Assembly (NCBI GenBank): GCA_024698145.1
Contig: JAILRO010000057.1
Location: 1-64,000, forward strand
Source: Lachnospiraceae bacterium
GTDB lineage: Bacteria > Bacillota > Clostridia > Lachnospirales > Lachnospiraceae
Reading direction: 5' to 3'
DNA: 64,000 bases
Made by a program: the position numbers and the translations under genes. Of the stretch, positions 31,717 through 42,694 are shown one piece after another (position 1 is the stretch's first letter; each line of letters begins with the position of its first letter). The notes under the pieces are model-generated. The model was not told where the DNA came from. It made no database searches and saw only the letters and a list, made by a program, of their open reading frames with translations.

Positions 31717-33618
31717 TCATTTTTTAATAACATTACCAATCAGGTTTGCCTTGTACTGATTGTCCCATAAATTGTTTGAAAATCTTATTGGATAATGGCC
31801 TTTTCCATTATCTACAAGTAAATATACTTTGTAATTTTGGTCAGAAGTAATTTCTCCCTCTCTAAATGATACAACAAACTCTTCATTATCTTTACCCGTA
31901 AAAGTACCGGCATCTTTTCGTATCTCATTACCTTGTTCATCTACAAATAATAAAGTTGCTGACTTTACTCTGTTAAGATTACCAAAACCAACATTTACAA
32001 ACTCAAGATTGGCTTTCACAACTGTTCTTTCTTCGTCATATGATAAAGTTGATTTCTTAAGTACAAAGCGATAACCCATATGGTTTTGTATATAGGTAAA
32101 TGCCGACTTACCATAATAAAGCTTGTCGTCACCGGAAGCTTCTGTATATGTCTGCTCGCTTGCCCATTGCGTCTGAACTACAGTCGTATCCCACTCATAG
32201 TCAAGATATGACAGATGTGACGCCTTCATATCACCAACACATTTATCTATGTGATGATATTCAGAGGTAGGTATAGTTACCTCTCCACCATAAGGAAGAT
32301 GTGCTGACTGCTTCGCAACCCAAGCCAGTTCCTCATCATGCTTATTGTCTGCGTATGTCCCCTGGTCACTGTCCGAGCCACGATACCCATCATTATACAA
32401 TCCCACTCTATAGCCATTGTCTTGCGGTGTCAGCACTGTATTCTTAAGTGTTTCCGATGTTCCTGACGCAAAACTATGCACACCGTTTTTCTTTCTAAAA
32501 TTAACCGGTATACCAACATACTGATATATTCTGTCAGGCGTTCTTACAAGCACCGGAATATTACCGGTTTTTGTTGCGTTAAGCCATGCATCAATAATTT
32601 TGTTATTAACAGACGTATCATAAGCAATATCACTGGTATGCATTTCTCCCCAAGGACCAATCATTCCCGCTTCAACGGCAGTTATTACATCCGGATACTC
32701 ATTAATTGCAGCCCCTAACTTTGCAATATGACTTTCCATCATTTCAACTGAAGGCTCATTATTAGCTGTATTCCCAAAATCAGGTGCATAGCAAAATCTT
32801 ATAATGATGCTCTTGTTTTTTTTATAAGCTGCGTCAAAAAGCTTTTTAAACTGTGTAATTGCCATATCCGGCACTTCAATGTCAGCGGTATTATTAACTT
32901 TTTCGGATAACTCACTTATATCCACACGAAGATGATACAGATTATGGTCAGGATCATTATCAAATATTTTATCGGAAAAACTATCAATTCCCGATTGCGT
33001 CACTTTAAGCCCTCTAGTTCTGTAGAACCCTTGATCCGGATTAAGAATCGTATCTGTAATCTCTTTATAATCCATGTCTTGCACATACGAAGAAAGCTTC
33101 TTCTCCTCTTTGGATTCTTCTGTCGTTTTTTCCGAACTTGACTCGGTTGAACTCGTTGTCTTTTCTGAACTGTTTTCGCTTGTCTTGTTGCTATCTTGAG
33201 TTGTAGCCTCTGATGTATTGGCGTTTTCAGAAGTTGCTTCTTTTGAGCTTTTCTTTGTGGTAACCTTAATTACCTTGCTATATTTTGAATAAATCAATGT
33301 CTTCCTAAACTTCTTATAAGCTCTTATCTTGAAATAATACGTCTTATTCGCAGAAAGCTTACCCACTTTACACTTTGTCTTAGTGTTTTTTCCCGAATAC
33401 ACGCATTTGTATTTTCCTTTTGATTTGCCGGACATATATATCATATACCCTTTACAACTCTTGACTTTTTTCCACGAAAAACTCACAGCATTTTCCGAGA
33501 CCTTCGTTACTTTGAACTTCCCAACTTTAGCAGGTCTTTTGGCCGCTTGTGATGTATTTGAAAAAAGTATTGTCAAACATAGTACCGCTAACAAAACAAT
33601 TAATCTGTTCTTTTTCAT
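31717..33618 (-). CDS. Secreted fibronectin-III plus DUF4874/DUF4832 protein
   Basis: Signal peptide; PAKVGKFKVTKVSENAVSFSWKKVKSCKGYMIYM; NPDQGFYRTRGLKV...EAGMIGPWGEMHTS. Confidence 0.8.
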   Translation of the reverse strand: MKKNRLIVLLAVLCLTILFSNTSQAAKRPAKVGKFKVTKVSENAVSFSWKKVKSCKGYMIYMSGKSKGKYKCVYSGKNTKTKCKVGKLSANKTYYFKIRAYKKFRKTLIYSKYSKVIKVTTKKSSKEATSENANTSEATTQDSNKTSENSSEKTTSSTESSSEKTTEESKEEKKLSSYVQDMDYKEITDTILNPDQGFYRTRGLKVTQSGIDSFSDKIFDNDPDHNLYHLRVDISELSEKVNNTADIEVPDMAITQFKKLFDAAYKKNKSIIIRFCYAPDFGNTANNEPSVEMMESHIAKLGAAINEYPDVITAVEAGMIGPWGEMHTSDIAYDTSVNNKIIDAWLNATKTGNIPVLVRTPDRIYQYVGIPVNFRKKNGVHSFASGTSETLKNTVLTPQDNGYRVGLYNDGYRGSDSDQGTYADNKHDEELAWVAKQSAHLPYGGEVTIPTSEYHHIDKCVGDMKASHLSYLDYEWDTTVVQTQWASEQTYTEASGDDKLYYGKSAFTYIQNHMGYRFVLKKSTLSYDEERTVVKANLEFVNVGFGNLNRVKSATLLFVDEQGNEIRKDAGTFTGKDNEEFVVSFREGEITSDQNYKVYLLVDNGKGHYPIRFSNNLWDNQYKANLIGNVIKK

Positions 33619-33649
33619 AAAATTTACCTCCGGTTAATTTTGCTTCCTA

Positions 33650-34720
33650 TCAATAATTACAAAAATCCGGGTGATCACCTCGACTATTCGATAAATGATA
33701 CCCTATATTTTCCACTCTTCTCTTAAGACACTCTACGCACTCTGCCGACTCTTCACCTGTACAAATCTTGCCGTCATAAAGCAAATATTTGTCTCTCACA
33801 TCAACAGGCGAGAGATTAGGCATTAGCACATTTGCACCAGCAAGTATTCCCTTTTCTCTACCGCTAACATCCGCCGTTCCAAGTGCTGTTGTTGCCGGAA
33901 GCAACACATCAGGGAATATTAATCTTAAGATTGAAAGCAGCTTAAGTGTAAGCTCAACACTTCCCATAGGCTCATTGGCAAAAGGTGTATCCTTGTGCGG
34001 AATAAACGGCCCTATACCAATCATGTGTGGCTTTAGCTCCTTCATAAAACATATATCCTCATATATATTCTCCACAGTCTGATGGGGCGTTCCAACCATA
34101 ATACCGCACCCCACCTGATACCCGATTTCTTTGAGGTCCTTCAAACATTTCTTTCGATTATCACAGGAAAGTGTTTGCGGATGAAGTTTTTCATAATGTT
34201 CCTTATTGGCGGTCTCATGTCTTAAAAGATACCTGTCAGCACCTGCATTAAAATATTCAAGATAGCTCTCATGCGACTTCTCGCCGATAGACAGGGTAAC
34301 TGCACATCCGGGATTTTCCTGCTTGATTTGTCTTACAATATCGCAAATCATATCGTCGTTATAATAGTTGTCTTCACCGCCCTGAAGGACAAAAGTTCTA
34401 AAACCCAACTCATAACCTTTTTTGCAGCAGGCAAGAATATCTTCCTTACTCATACGATATCTTTCTGCATAAAAATTACTGCAGCGAATTCCACAATAAT
34501 AGCAATCATTCCTGCAGTAATTGGTAAATTCAATAAGTCCCCTAAGATAAACTTCTTTGTTATAGATTCTTTGTGCAACTTCGCTTGCTTTTTGATACAA
34601 ATAATCCGGATCATCTTTATAATTCAGAATATATTCAAGTTGTTCCTTGGTTATATCCTGCTTATTTCTTATTGAAGCTATAATATTCTTAAACTCAGTT
34701 GTATTATACATGTATGTCAC
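33650..34720 (-). CDS. hydE: [FeFe] hydrogenase H-cluster radical SAM maturase HydE
   Basis: GLIEFTNYCRNDCYYCGIRCSN; LQGGEDNYYNDD; GCGIMVGTPHQT. Confidence 0.92.
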   Translation of the reverse strand: MTYMYNTTEFKNIIASIRNKQDITKEQLEYILNYKDDPDYLYQKASEVAQRIYNKEVYLRGLIEFTNYCRNDCYYCGIRCSNFYAERYRMSKEDILACCKKGYELGFRTFVLQGGEDNYYNDDMICDIVRQIKQENPGCAVTLSIGEKSHESYLEYFNAGADRYLLRHETANKEHYEKLHPQTLSCDNRKKCLKDLKEIGYQVGCGIMVGTPHQTVENIYEDICFMKELKPHMIGIGPFIPHKDTPFANEPMGSVELTLKLLSILRLIFPDVLLPATTALGTADVSGREKGILAGANVLMPNLSPVDVRDKYLLYDGKICTGEESAECVECLKRRVENIGYHLSNSRGDHPDFCNY

Positions 34721-36456
34721 TCCAAAAAGCCCCAGTTCGTATATATTATTCTGCTAATCTGCAATGTTAAAAACTCACCGGTTTCTATAAGGCTTCGGTC
34801 AACACCGCATACAAATATTCCAAACACGTAATTACCGAAAAATAACGGGAATCCTACATATCCTTTCTTAACCTCAGGAAGCTCTGATCTTCTGTAGATA
34901 TCTCCAACACTGCACTCCTGTCGTTCTTCAGGGATTTGATACAATTCTCCATCACGCAAAACGCACTTAAGATAAATGTTGCCTTTTAACCCTTCTGTCG
35001 AACTGCCCTCGTATTTCACAGGTGACTTATACAAATATAACGCAGCATTGGGAAAACCTGTTTTACCAAAGTTCTCAAACAAATAATCAAGAGCTTTCTC
35101 ACCCGTTTCACCATAATTGGTTGCGCACGCCATAAGGTCATGCATTCTACCTCTACCGGCTGTATATCCCTTTGTCTGCATATTCCTTGCATATGCCTGA
35201 GCCTGTATTGCATTGTCCTTCATATATGAAAACAGACGGTTATTCCTCGTATTAACAAACACAAGTTTCTGTGTCTCATTCATACTTTTTTGTAGTTTTT
35301 CAACACTAGCCAAAAACTTGTTGGGATCAGTGTATTTCATGGCACCCTTCTGGAAGAATATCGTAATAAGTCTTCTTATTTCGTAGAACTGGTCCTCGCC
35401 CATATATCTGTTCTTAAGAGCATATAACATCTTTGATATAATCTCATAAAACAATCTCTTCAAATTGATAGAATTGCGGTCTAACACTTCATTCCTATAG
35501 CGATAAAAACAATCATCAAACATCCTGTATATAAATGCAGCATCAATGTTAAGCATTTCTATTGTGGTATATTCATACATATCATATGGCAACGAATCTC
35601 TACCGTACAGACACGTCGGAATGACCTCCGATTCCACTTCCTGACCGTTCATCTTATCGATAAGCATTTCCAGCGCACGTTGTCCCAAAGTAACACCATC
35701 AGCGCCTATTGATGCAAGTGTTGGAACTAATTCTGTTGCCATCGAAGTATTATCAAAACCAAATACAATTATATCTTTTCCGGGAACAAGTCCTTTTTGC
35801 CTCATAACATCATAAAGTCCTGAAGCAGTCTGGTCATTTACACAGAATATCGCCTGAACTCCCGGATTCTTTGTCAAAAGTCTCTCTGCAGCTTCATGGG
35901 AATTAACCGACATATCCGACTTCTCATACAAACGTGAAGAGTAAGCAAGACCGTTTTCGCAAAGACAATCTTCAAATATTCGTTTCCTCTTCTGTGCATC
36001 GGCATTGTCATCACGACCACCAATCATACAGATATTAATTATTCCCTTGATTTTAACGAGATAATCAATCGTTTCTCTTATGCCCATCTCATCATTGTAG
36101 TTGACAGTGAGTTCATTCTCCATCGTAGTAGCAATGAACACTTTAGGTACATCTTTGAAAATCTCATAGAGTTCTTTGTCAATATTAGGCAAAGTTAATA
36201 AAAGCCCGTCAAATCTGCACACGCCATTAATGTCATATATTGAATTATAGACCTGTTTATATCGATGAAGTCTATCTTCCGGATCCTCACAGTCATCATG
36301 GCGTCCGGCAATAACAACAAGTCGTATATTATTATAACCTGCTATTGCATGAGCTACACTGTGAAGTATTTCTTTTGTAAAGTCTGTGTCAACGTCTTCG
36401 ACAACGACACCGATATATTTGACTTTTTCTTCTCTTTGCTTCATATAACTTTCCAC
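34717..36456 (-). CDS. LacI-type periplasmic-binding-like sensor protein without HTH
   Basis: KVKYIGVVVEDVDTDFTKEILHSV...AIFCVNDQTASGLYDVMRQKGLVPGKDIIVFGFDN; no DNA-binding N-terminus. Confidence 0.75.
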   Translation of the reverse strand: MESYMKQREEKVKYIGVVVEDVDTDFTKEILHSVAHAIAGYNNIRLVVIAGRHDDCEDPEDRLHRYKQVYNSIYDINGVCRFDGLLLTLPNIDKELYEIFKDVPKVFIATTMENELTVNYNDEMGIRETIDYLVKIKGIINICMIGGRDDNADAQKRKRIFEDCLCENGLAYSSRLYEKSDMSVNSHEAAERLLTKNPGVQAIFCVNDQTASGLYDVMRQKGLVPGKDIIVFGFDNTSMATELVPTLASIGADGVTLGQRALEMLIDKMNGQEVESEVIPTCLYGRDSLPYDMYEYTTIEMLNIDAAFIYRMFDDCFYRYRNEVLDRNSINLKRLFYEIISKMLYALKNRYMGEDQFYEIRRLITIFFQKGAMKYTDPNKFLASVEKLQKSMNETQKLVFVNTRNNRLFSYMKDNAIQAQAYARNMQTKGYTAGRGRMHDLMACATNYGETGEKALDYLFENFGKTGFPNAALYLYKSPVKYEGSSTEGLKGNIYLKCVLRDGELYQIPEERQECSVGDIYRRSELPEVKKGYVGFPLFFGNYVFGIFVCGVDRSLIETGEFLTLQISRIIYTNWGFLE

Positions 36457-36476
36457 CCTGTAAGAACAATCACAAA

Positions 36477-38999
36477 CTACATTCCGTCAATATCCGGAGA
36501 AGGCTTGGAAAACAAATAGCCCTGCGAATAATCAATATTATATTCCATAATCTTTGCTTGTATATCTTCGTTCTCCACGTATTCTGCAACAATCTCAACA
36601 CTACGATCAGACAACTTCTTCCAACCCGACATCAATGCAACAAGGTTCTCCGAATCCGTACTGTTGCAGCAATTCCTTACAATTGAACCATCAATCTTAA
36701 TGAAATCAGAATGAATGCTGGCTATATGCTGAAGATTTGAATATCCGCTTCCGAAGTCGTCTATCGATATCTTGCCGCCCAATCTATGTATATTATCAAC
36801 AAACATAACAAGAGATTCGTAATCATCAACATCTTCGTTCTCGAGAATCTCGAATATAAAGTTGTTCGGATACTTAGCCGTTGCAAGAAATCCGTAAACA
36901 TACTTAATCAGCTCATCATTCCTGATATCACGCATACTTATATTGATACTAACACTCTTATCTGCCACTTTCTTGAATGCTTTTAATACTTTTTTGATCA
37001 TAATAAGTGACAATGAATCATATAGCACGCCGAAGTTTCTTGCCACATCAAGAAAACTACCCGGGTTATATACTTTTCCATCCTCGTCCATAAGTCTCAT
37101 TAACGATTCGTAATGATGAATGCTACCCGACTTATTATCATATATACCCTGATAATAAGGTATTACCTTATCATGAGAAAGCGCATAGTTAATGACATTA
37201 ACCATGTGATATTTCTCGCGAATGCTTTCCTCATCTAACATTCCTTCATTAGCTTCACATACATAAAACTGTATATTTCTATTGAGCATTTCCAAACGCG
37301 CTGCATTATATACCGTTCTGATATTGTCAACATTACATTCATTTATAACGCAAAAGACAGGTACTATCGCTATGAAATCAGCTGCAGTCTCAAACAACTC
37401 TTCATGCAGTTGCTTCATATCATCCTCAAAGCCCTGTAACGATACCATATACGACGGTGCCGCAATCGCAATACGCCATGAATCAAGAACGTATAAATGA
37501 TAATCATGCTGTGAGGCAAACGCAGAACACTTTGAAACGTATTCCTTATATGTCATATCTATTTTCTGCGGTGCAAACACGGTACGCATGCTGGAAGTAT
37601 CCAATACATCGATAAGACAAACCCTGTCATAACCGCCAATCTTGATATCCATGTTAAGTGCTGCTTCATTGGGAAGTTCCTCATTCTCCGAACGAAGAAG
37701 CTTAAGCTCGCAATCTTTAACGAATGCCTTGAAACTTTCATTCATCGTTCTATCTACACTTTTGTCGCACTCTTCTTCTACTTCCATAAGATATGAAAGT
37801 AACCTTCTGTTATCAGTCGACAACGACTCGGTGTGAAGAAAGACATACGGATTATAATGCTGAATAACTTCATTCTCACCTATCGCAGATATCGCGAGCA
37901 CACAATTAGCAAATACATTCTTCGTACTATCGTATATTATTTCTCCATCCGTAACACATCCACTCATAATGGAATTATCATAAGTTGAGAGCTCCCATTT
38001 AACTATGTTGGGAAATGTCTTTAATCTGTCCTTGCTGACATACCCGAATATAGTCTCCGCTTTCTCGAACATCTCAAACTGACTAAACATCGCCCTATTG
38101 GAAATGACTGTTTTCCTGTCGTAGATAAATGCTCTTTTTATCTTGCTGCCCTTAACAACATTGTGACTGGTATATAATCCTTCTTCACTGTATCTGACAA
38201 CATAGGGCACTTTGACATTATCGGAATATACAAAAGGAAACAGACCGTCGATTTCCGGCTTTTTGCGTATTTCCTCTCCTACGCATTCGCGATACACTTC
38301 CGCTGCCGATACACCATCAAGCGAAATGATTCTGTTGCCATCAGCTTCCGTTATGGTCATCTCTTTGCCGGCTTCCTGGACACCGGAAGCAAAAGCACTT
38401 CGACTCTCCACCTTGGCTCCACCAAACGAAGCAAGAAGTATGCTGCTGTTCGACCAACCATTCTCATCAAAAACGAAACCATAAGCATCCTCATCAGGAT
38501 CTATCATATCTGAACTGCAGGCAATACCACCTGCCATCTGAACCCCCGGGAATGATTTGTTACAGGCATCCACAAACTCATTGATAGCTTGATATTTCCT
38601 ACTTGTAAATGCAAGTAACAAACGGGTATCATTATCAATAACCGTATTCTTAACATTCTCACATAGAACACGTGGTTCTATAGCATCTTCCGAGCGATGC
38701 GAAAATGTTGGGAGCATTGCTGTTTTGAGATGACCTCCCGAAAACTGTGTCACTGATATAACACACTGGTCATGTGCAAGTTTGCCCCAACTGATTACTG
38801 CCGACGTGCTCGTTCCCAAAATATGAGCCCCCGGAACCAATTCTTTAATAAATGCAGCCAATTCCACCGCCTTGTTACCAGGATGAAATGCTGTATGTAT
38901 TCTTATAAGTATGTCTCCCTTGTCAGAATCAAGTGTTAACTGCTTAAGAGTATCAGCTATTCTCGTCTTAGAGACATACTGAAAATTCCATGTAAACAT
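36477..38999 (-). CDS. FIST sensor domain plus EAL domain protein
   Basis: FIST N/C-like region (GAHILGTSTSAVI...GVQMAGGIACSSD); EAL-type YESLMRL, VNISMRD, IDDFGSGYSNL, IKIDGSIV. Confidence 0.85.
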   Translation of the reverse strand: MFTWNFQYVSKTRIADTLKQLTLDSDKGDILIRIHTAFHPGNKAVELAAFIKELVPGAHILGTSTSAVISWGKLAHDQCVISVTQFSGGHLKTAMLPTFSHRSEDAIEPRVLCENVKNTVIDNDTRLLLAFTSRKYQAINEFVDACNKSFPGVQMAGGIACSSDMIDPDEDAYGFVFDENGWSNSSILLASFGGAKVESRSAFASGVQEAGKEMTITEADGNRIISLDGVSAAEVYRECVGEEIRKKPEIDGLFPFVYSDNVKVPYVVRYSEEGLYTSHNVVKGSKIKRAFIYDRKTVISNRAMFSQFEMFEKAETIFGYVSKDRLKTFPNIVKWELSTYDNSIMSGCVTDGEIIYDSTKNVFANCVLAISAIGENEVIQHYNPYVFLHTESLSTDNRRLLSYLMEVEEECDKSVDRTMNESFKAFVKDCELKLLRSENEELPNEAALNMDIKIGGYDRVCLIDVLDTSSMRTVFAPQKIDMTYKEYVSKCSAFASQHDYHLYVLDSWRIAIAAPSYMVSLQGFEDDMKQLHEELFETAADFIAIVPVFCVINECNVDNIRTVYNAARLEMLNRNIQFYVCEANEGMLDEESIREKYHMVNVINYALSHDKVIPYYQGIYDNKSGSIHHYESLMRLMDEDGKVYNPGSFLDVARNFGVLYDSLSLIMIKKVLKAFKKVADKSVSINISMRDIRNDELIKYVYGFLATAKYPNNFIFEILENEDVDDYESLVMFVDNIHRLGGKISIDDFGSGYSNLQHIASIHSDFIKIDGSIVRNCCNSTDSENLVALMSGWKKLSDRSVEIVAEYVENEDIQAKIMEYNIDYSQGYLFSKPSPDIDGM

Positions 39000-39142
39000 A
39001 TTCTCAACCCCTCAATATCTACAACCTAAAAAACAACAAAAATAAAAAAACGGTAACCATGTGACATACTCTAAATAATACCACATTTTACCGTTTTTTA
39101 CAATATTTTCAACAGCCTGTAAGGCTAATAAAACTGCGATTT

Positions 39143-39967
39143 TTACATAAGCACAAGTTCTTGTATAGTCGCTTCGAAGTCAACACCATACCATGGTTTT
39201 TCCGGGTTGTTAAGAGTGACTTCTATCGTATGAACAGTGTAATCCGCAGCGATACGCATTGCCTCTTTCCAATCCCTACCTTTCATTATTTCACCAACAC
39301 ATGTACTTGAGAACACATCTCCTGTTCCATGGAACGAAGAAGCTATTTTCTTATTCTGATACAAATAATACTCCTTGCTTTCTCTGTCATATCCCATGAC
39401 TCCGATTTTGCCTTCTTCAAGAGAAACGCCGGTAAGTACACTCACCTTGGCACCAAGCTCACTTAATTTTGCAAGCATTGTCTTGATATATTCTTCATCA
39501 TGCTCTGTTCTATACTCCATGCCTGTCATAAGAGAGGCTTCTGTTATGTTAGGAACAATTATATCTGCCTTTTCGCAAAGAGTTGCATTGGCCTTAACAT
39601 AGTCCATATCAAATGCCGGATATAACTTACCGTTATCCGCCATAACAGGATCAATAAACACAAGAGTATTATCATCTTTGAAACTGTCAATCAAACCCTT
39701 TATCTGTTCTATCTGCTCAATGGTTCCAAGATACCCCGTATATATGGCATCAAATCTGACATTCTGACTAAGCCAATGGTCTTTAATCGGGGCAATCTGG
39801 TCTGACAAATCCTTACAGGTAAAATCCTTAAATGCTGTATGTGTTGACAATACGGCTGTCGGTAAAATTACTGTTTCCGAACCGAGTGCCGAAATTATCG
39901 GCAATGCAACCGTAAGTGAACATTTTCCCAAGCATGAAATATCCTGCACTGTTAATACTCTTTTCAT
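39143..39967 (-). CDS. Pyridoxal/pyridoxamine kinase
   Basis: RVLTVQDISCLGKCSLTVALPIISALGSETVILPTAVLSTHT...FHGTGDVFSS. Confidence 0.9.
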   Translation of the reverse strand: MKRVLTVQDISCLGKCSLTVALPIISALGSETVILPTAVLSTHTAFKDFTCKDLSDQIAPIKDHWLSQNVRFDAIYTGYLGTIEQIEQIKGLIDSFKDDNTLVFIDPVMADNGKLYPAFDMDYVKANATLCEKADIIVPNITEASLMTGMEYRTEHDEEYIKTMLAKLSELGAKVSVLTGVSLEEGKIGVMGYDRESKEYYLYQNKKIASSFHGTGDVFSSTCVGEIMKGRDWKEAMRIAADYTVHTIEVTLNNPEKPWYGVDFEATIQELVLM

Positions 39968-39995
39968 TGATAAAGCCTCCGCAATATTATGTAAA

Positions 39996-40508
39996 CTAGC
40001 GTCTGTTAAGGTAAACCTTCTTTACTGTCGGATATAAAGCAAAGAAGATAACAACTCCTGAAATACCCTGAACAACATTCCACGGAACACTTACAAATGC
40101 AGCTTTTCCGTACAAAATAAGCTCGTAGAAGAAATATCCGCCGACATTAATAATTACAGATATTACAGCGCCAATAACAGCACCTGTCTTCTCATGATCT
40201 TTTTGTGTCTTAAATATCTCAAGTATTTTACCTACCGAAAATGCCATAAGCGCTTTAACCAAAAATGTTACCGGCGCATACAACGCATAACCGCCCAGAA
40301 GGTCTGCTGTAGCTCCGCCTATACCTGAAGCAACCGCTCCAAATACCGGTCCCAATAACGCGCCTGATAAAACAACAAATCCGTCTCCCGGATGAATATA
40401 TCCATTAGTTGCAGGAATAGGAATCTTAATGAAAAATGTAGCAACACAAATTATTGCCGCAAACAATGCTGTTATAGTTATTTTCTGTGTATTAATATTC
40501 TGTTTCAT
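39996..40508 (-). CDS. ECF transporter S component (pyridoxine-specific by context)
   Basis: ALFAAIICVATFFIKIPIPATNGYIHPGDGFVVLSGALLGP. Confidence 0.88.
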   Translation of the reverse strand: MKQNINTQKITITALFAAIICVATFFIKIPIPATNGYIHPGDGFVVLSGALLGPVFGAVASGIGGATADLLGGYALYAPVTFLVKALMAFSVGKILEIFKTQKDHEKTGAVIGAVISVIINVGGYFFYELILYGKAAFVSVPWNVVQGISGVVIFFALYPTVKKVYLNRR

Positions 40509-41832
40509 TTATCTTACTCTCCTTTTCTTTGCATAGTTGTAATCCTTTTTTGACGAAACCGTCATCAAACATTTTACGTACCTTCCATGCATATCTGTTG
40601 TCTGCATCTTCAAACTTTGCAATCTGGTATGAAATTATATCCATTATAAAATCTTTTAAATCGTCATCAACCGTATTCTCATAAAACGACTTCATGCTTT
40701 GAAGAACTTCTACCGCAGCATCCGCCACCCACAAAGTTCTATGGTCAGTTGTTATGACATTAATTGTCTTTAAGTCATAATGTGCCGCATTTTTCGTATT
40801 CTGTATTGCAAATACCTGCTCACCCGGACTGATATCCACTTCCGGTATCGTTGCAAGATAAACAAGCAACAGCTTAATAAAATGCACATCGCGTTCATCT
40901 ATTCCCCACGTTGAAAGCGGATTAAGATCTATCATTCTAAGTTCAATATGGCTCACGCCTTCATCTTTTAAGGAATTAAGTTCGTACTTTCCGGCAGGCT
41001 TTAATCTTACCGGATAATAAAGTTCTGCCGAGGAATGAATCAACCCCTGCTCAACGTACTTTACAATACTATCAACGTATTTGTCAATATCACTGTAATC
41101 AAGTATCGGTGTGAACATATTCCAATATCCAAGTTCGGAACATCTGCTGCTTCCCATGCCATTGAAAATATCCTTACCATATACTCCCTTTTCAAAATAC
41201 GAACTGTCTAACAACGGACTAGCCGCAGTCACCGCAACAACAAGCCAGTTATAAACCTGCGCCTTTGCCGCCAGTGATACATAGAATCGGTTTTTGTAGT
41301 CCTTATATGATTCTTCACCATTTTTATCGATTTTGTACGCCGCCTGCAACAGCTCCTCTGAAAAGGAATAATTAAAATGAATACCGGAAAATGTCATCTT
41401 ATATCTCCCGTATCTTTCCGATAAATAATCACGATAATGCTGTTTATGTATCTCATCACCATCATATTGTGCAATTGGAATCTCATCCTCTTTTCTTATG
41501 TACGGAGGGTTAGAAAAAGGCCATAGGTACTCAGGCTCATTTAATTGCGAAAGCGTTCTGCATATTCGCAACGTATGAGTTTTCAACTGATCCATAGCCT
41601 CCCCAACACTGTCACAGACATCTGTATTAATTTCTGTTTGATTTTCGCAAAAATCTCTTACGATATTCCTATCGTTCTTGTCGAAAGGATGTTTTGTACG
41701 TGCAAAAAAACCATTTTTGTCAATTCGTAAGCTTTCCTTTTCAAGTCCGATGCTGCCTTTTAGAAGACAGCGTTTTACTTCGTTGTCACTTACATCTAAC
41801 ATCGCATGCTCCTTACCTTTATTCTCACACAT
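40492..41832 (-). CDS. gshA: Glutamate-cysteine ligase (GshA/GshF-N type)
   Basis: GSIGLEKESLRID...PFDKNDRNIVRDFCENQTEINTDV...FSGIHFNYSF...IELRMIDLNP. Confidence 0.9.
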   Translation of the reverse strand: MCENKGKEHAMLDVSDNEVKRCLLKGSIGLEKESLRIDKNGFFARTKHPFDKNDRNIVRDFCENQTEINTDVCDSVGEAMDQLKTHTLRICRTLSQLNEPEYLWPFSNPPYIRKEDEIPIAQYDGDEIHKQHYRDYLSERYGRYKMTFSGIHFNYSFSEELLQAAYKIDKNGEESYKDYKNRFYVSLAAKAQVYNWLVVAVTAASPLLDSSYFEKGVYGKDIFNGMGSSRCSELGYWNMFTPILDYSDIDKYVDSIVKYVEQGLIHSSAELYYPVRLKPAGKYELNSLKDEGVSHIELRMIDLNPLSTWGIDERDVHFIKLLLVYLATIPEVDISPGEQVFAIQNTKNAAHYDLKTINVITTDHRTLWVADAAVEVLQSMKSFYENTVDDDLKDFIMDIISYQIAKFEDADNRYAWKVRKMFDDGFVKKGLQLCKEKESKINETEY

Positions 41833-41846
41833 TACATATACAGTTC

Positions 41847-42671
41847 CTACAGATTTGCATATGCCATATATATATGCTTTAAAGCCTCGGCATCTTCATG
41901 ATATTCTATACCATGACGCTGTCCCTCAAACTCAAGTTCTGCGCCTTTGTAGGCAACAAGTGTTGTAATCGGCAGTGGCTTCCAATCCTTTGCCGAAAAT
42001 CTCTTTTCTCCCGGATGACCGTCTCCATAGAAAATGCTACTGTTAACGAGCGGTTCGGTAGAAAAAAGCACTCCGCATTTTCCTTTGTAATAATGCAGGG
42101 AATCTTTGAGATTTGAGTGAACATACATAAGTTCTCCGTCATATATGATAAGATTCAACTTGTTGTTTTCAGACATTTCACATATGTATTCATCCAGCAC
42201 ATCGAATCTTTCCCTGCTTGTCAAAGGACTTTCCTTTTGACTTCGCTTGCCATTTATCTTGTCAATCAGATATAAAAGAATCCTCTCACTGTCAGTATCA
42301 CCTTTTTGTTTTCTTATGTATTCGTCCATAGGTGTATAATCAAAAATAGTGCCGTTATGAATGAGAGTCCATCTTCTTCCATCGGCATCTATCTTGGTAA
42401 ACGGATGACAATTCTTAAGTTCAACATTACCTATTGTCGCATATCGTATATGTGCAAGGACAGCCGGTGACTTCACTTTATCTTTAAGGCGTCCCGCAAG
42501 GTACTCACTTTTATTAGCCGCAACAACTTCTCTTTCGATATTTGCATGCGTTCCGTCAAGGAGTGCAAGTCCCCAGCCATTTGGATGCTTATCGCTATGA
42601 GAATAGAACTCTTTTAACACATTATTAAGTTCAAGATGTTCATTCCCACTGAATCCAAAAAGCTGGCACAT
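41847..42671 (-). CDS. Class II glutamine amidotransferase (EgtC-like)
   Basis: MCQLFGFSGNE...HPNGWGLALLDG...AHIRYATIGNVELKNCHPF. Confidence 0.88.
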   Translation of the reverse strand: MCQLFGFSGNEHLELNNVLKEFYSHSDKHPNGWGLALLDGTHANIEREVVAANKSEYLAGRLKDKVKSPAVLAHIRYATIGNVELKNCHPFTKIDADGRRWTLIHNGTIFDYTPMDEYIRKQKGDTDSERILLYLIDKINGKRSQKESPLTSRERFDVLDEYICEMSENNKLNLIIYDGELMYVHSNLKDSLHYYKGKCGVLFSTEPLVNSSIFYGDGHPGEKRFSAKDWKPLPITTLVAYKGAELEFEGQRHGIEYHEDAEALKHIYMAYANL

Positions 42672-42694
42672 AACACTCTCTCCTTAATTATTTA

